From an uncultured Oscillibacter sp. (GTDB lineage Bacteria; Bacillota; Clostridia; Oscillospirales; Oscillospiraceae): 15,395 nt of DNA. Position numbers and translations under genes: made by a program. Below are positions 15,348 through 15,395 of this stretch, in pieces. Where the stretch lies: positions 1 through 15,395 of the forward strand of contig URKI01000056.1 in assembly GCA_900548505.1 (NCBI GenBank), read 5' to 3'. Position 1 is the first letter of the stretch; every line of letters begins with the position of its first letter. The notes under the pieces were generated by a model. That model was given only the letters and a program-made list of their open reading frames with translations, made no database searches and was not told the DNA's origin.

Positions 15348-15395
15348 CTGTCTCTTATACACATCTCCGAGCCCACGAGACCGGAGCCTATCTCG
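15348..15395 (+). other. Illumina Nextera adapter read-through (non-genomic)
   Basis: 15348-15366 is exactly the 19-base Tn5 mosaic end used in Nextera libraries. 15367-15381 completes the Nextera read-2 transposase adapter. 15382-15389 (CGGAGCCT) occupies the i7 index position and, from memory, resembles index N720. ATCTCG at the end is the start of the P7 flow-cell sequence. The contiguous adapter-index-P7 order rules out a natural Tn5 end. Genomic sequence therefore stops at 15347. Minus-strand frames starting here give the peptides MYKRQ and MCIRDR, which recur as artefacts in protein databases. Confidence 0.98.

Noticed and set aside
13995..15362. 455-codon minus-strand frame opposite leuS
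   Set aside because: Its start lies in adapter sequence (MYKRQ peptide) and the rest mirrors leuS codons.
15348..15366. Transposon Tn5 end or IS50 insertion
   Set aside because: The mosaic end is followed directly by Nextera adapter, an index and P7 sequence, with no transposase gene, so it is a library artefact.

Overview
The window reads as a chromosomal housekeeping segment from a high-GC member of the Clostridia. By eye the GC content is above 60%. The Firmicutes signs are strong Shine-Dalgarno sites, a leuS T-box leader, a short glutamate 5-kinase without a PUA domain, a ClpP-like TepA protease, and the order yhbY - nadD - yqeK - rsfS. A gut Oscillospiraceae-type organism (Flavonifractor/Intestinimonas-like) is my inference and is not proven by the sequence. 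The last 48 bases are not genomic. They are Illumina Nextera adapter plus an index, so the window ends at a contig end.

Layout. Positions 1-1916 (minus strand) hold the proline genes proB and proA, with proA cut by the window start. A 138-base divergent intergenic region follows, then a plus-strand tepA-type ClpP-like protease (2055-2759) that ends at a very strong intrinsic terminator. From 2890 to 12590 runs a tightly packed plus-strand gene string: smc, a small two-helix membrane protein with a zinc ribbon, ftsY, rph, an XTP/dITP pyrophosphatase gene, yhbY, a fused nadD-yqeK, a LytR-CpsA-Psr (LCP) cell-wall ligase with a 14-fold heptad tail, and rsfS. I see no internal terminator, so it probably behaves as one long operon, possibly with internal promoters. 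A consensus sigma-A promoter and a leucine T-box riboswitch (12610-12900) then control leuS, which is complete except for its last few codons.

How the genes fit together. The string joins chromosome organisation (Smc), co-translational membrane targeting (FtsY), tRNA 3'-end maturation and nucleotide-pool cleaning (Rph, RdgB-type enzyme), ribosome assembly and silencing (YhbY, RsfS), NAD and Ap4A metabolism (NadD-YqeK) and wall-polymer attachment (LCP). Most are growth-linked functions. LeuS, next to them, is regulated separately by uncharged tRNA-Leu.

I found no convincing undescribed multi-gene system. The points worth a second look are the TDPGTGT tail and its 42-base two-unit DNA structure, the NadD-YqeK fusion, the codon-atypical zinc-ribbon membrane protein between smc and ftsY, the leuS T-box, a cysteine for the usual proline in the LeuS editing site, and the adapter read-through at the right end.
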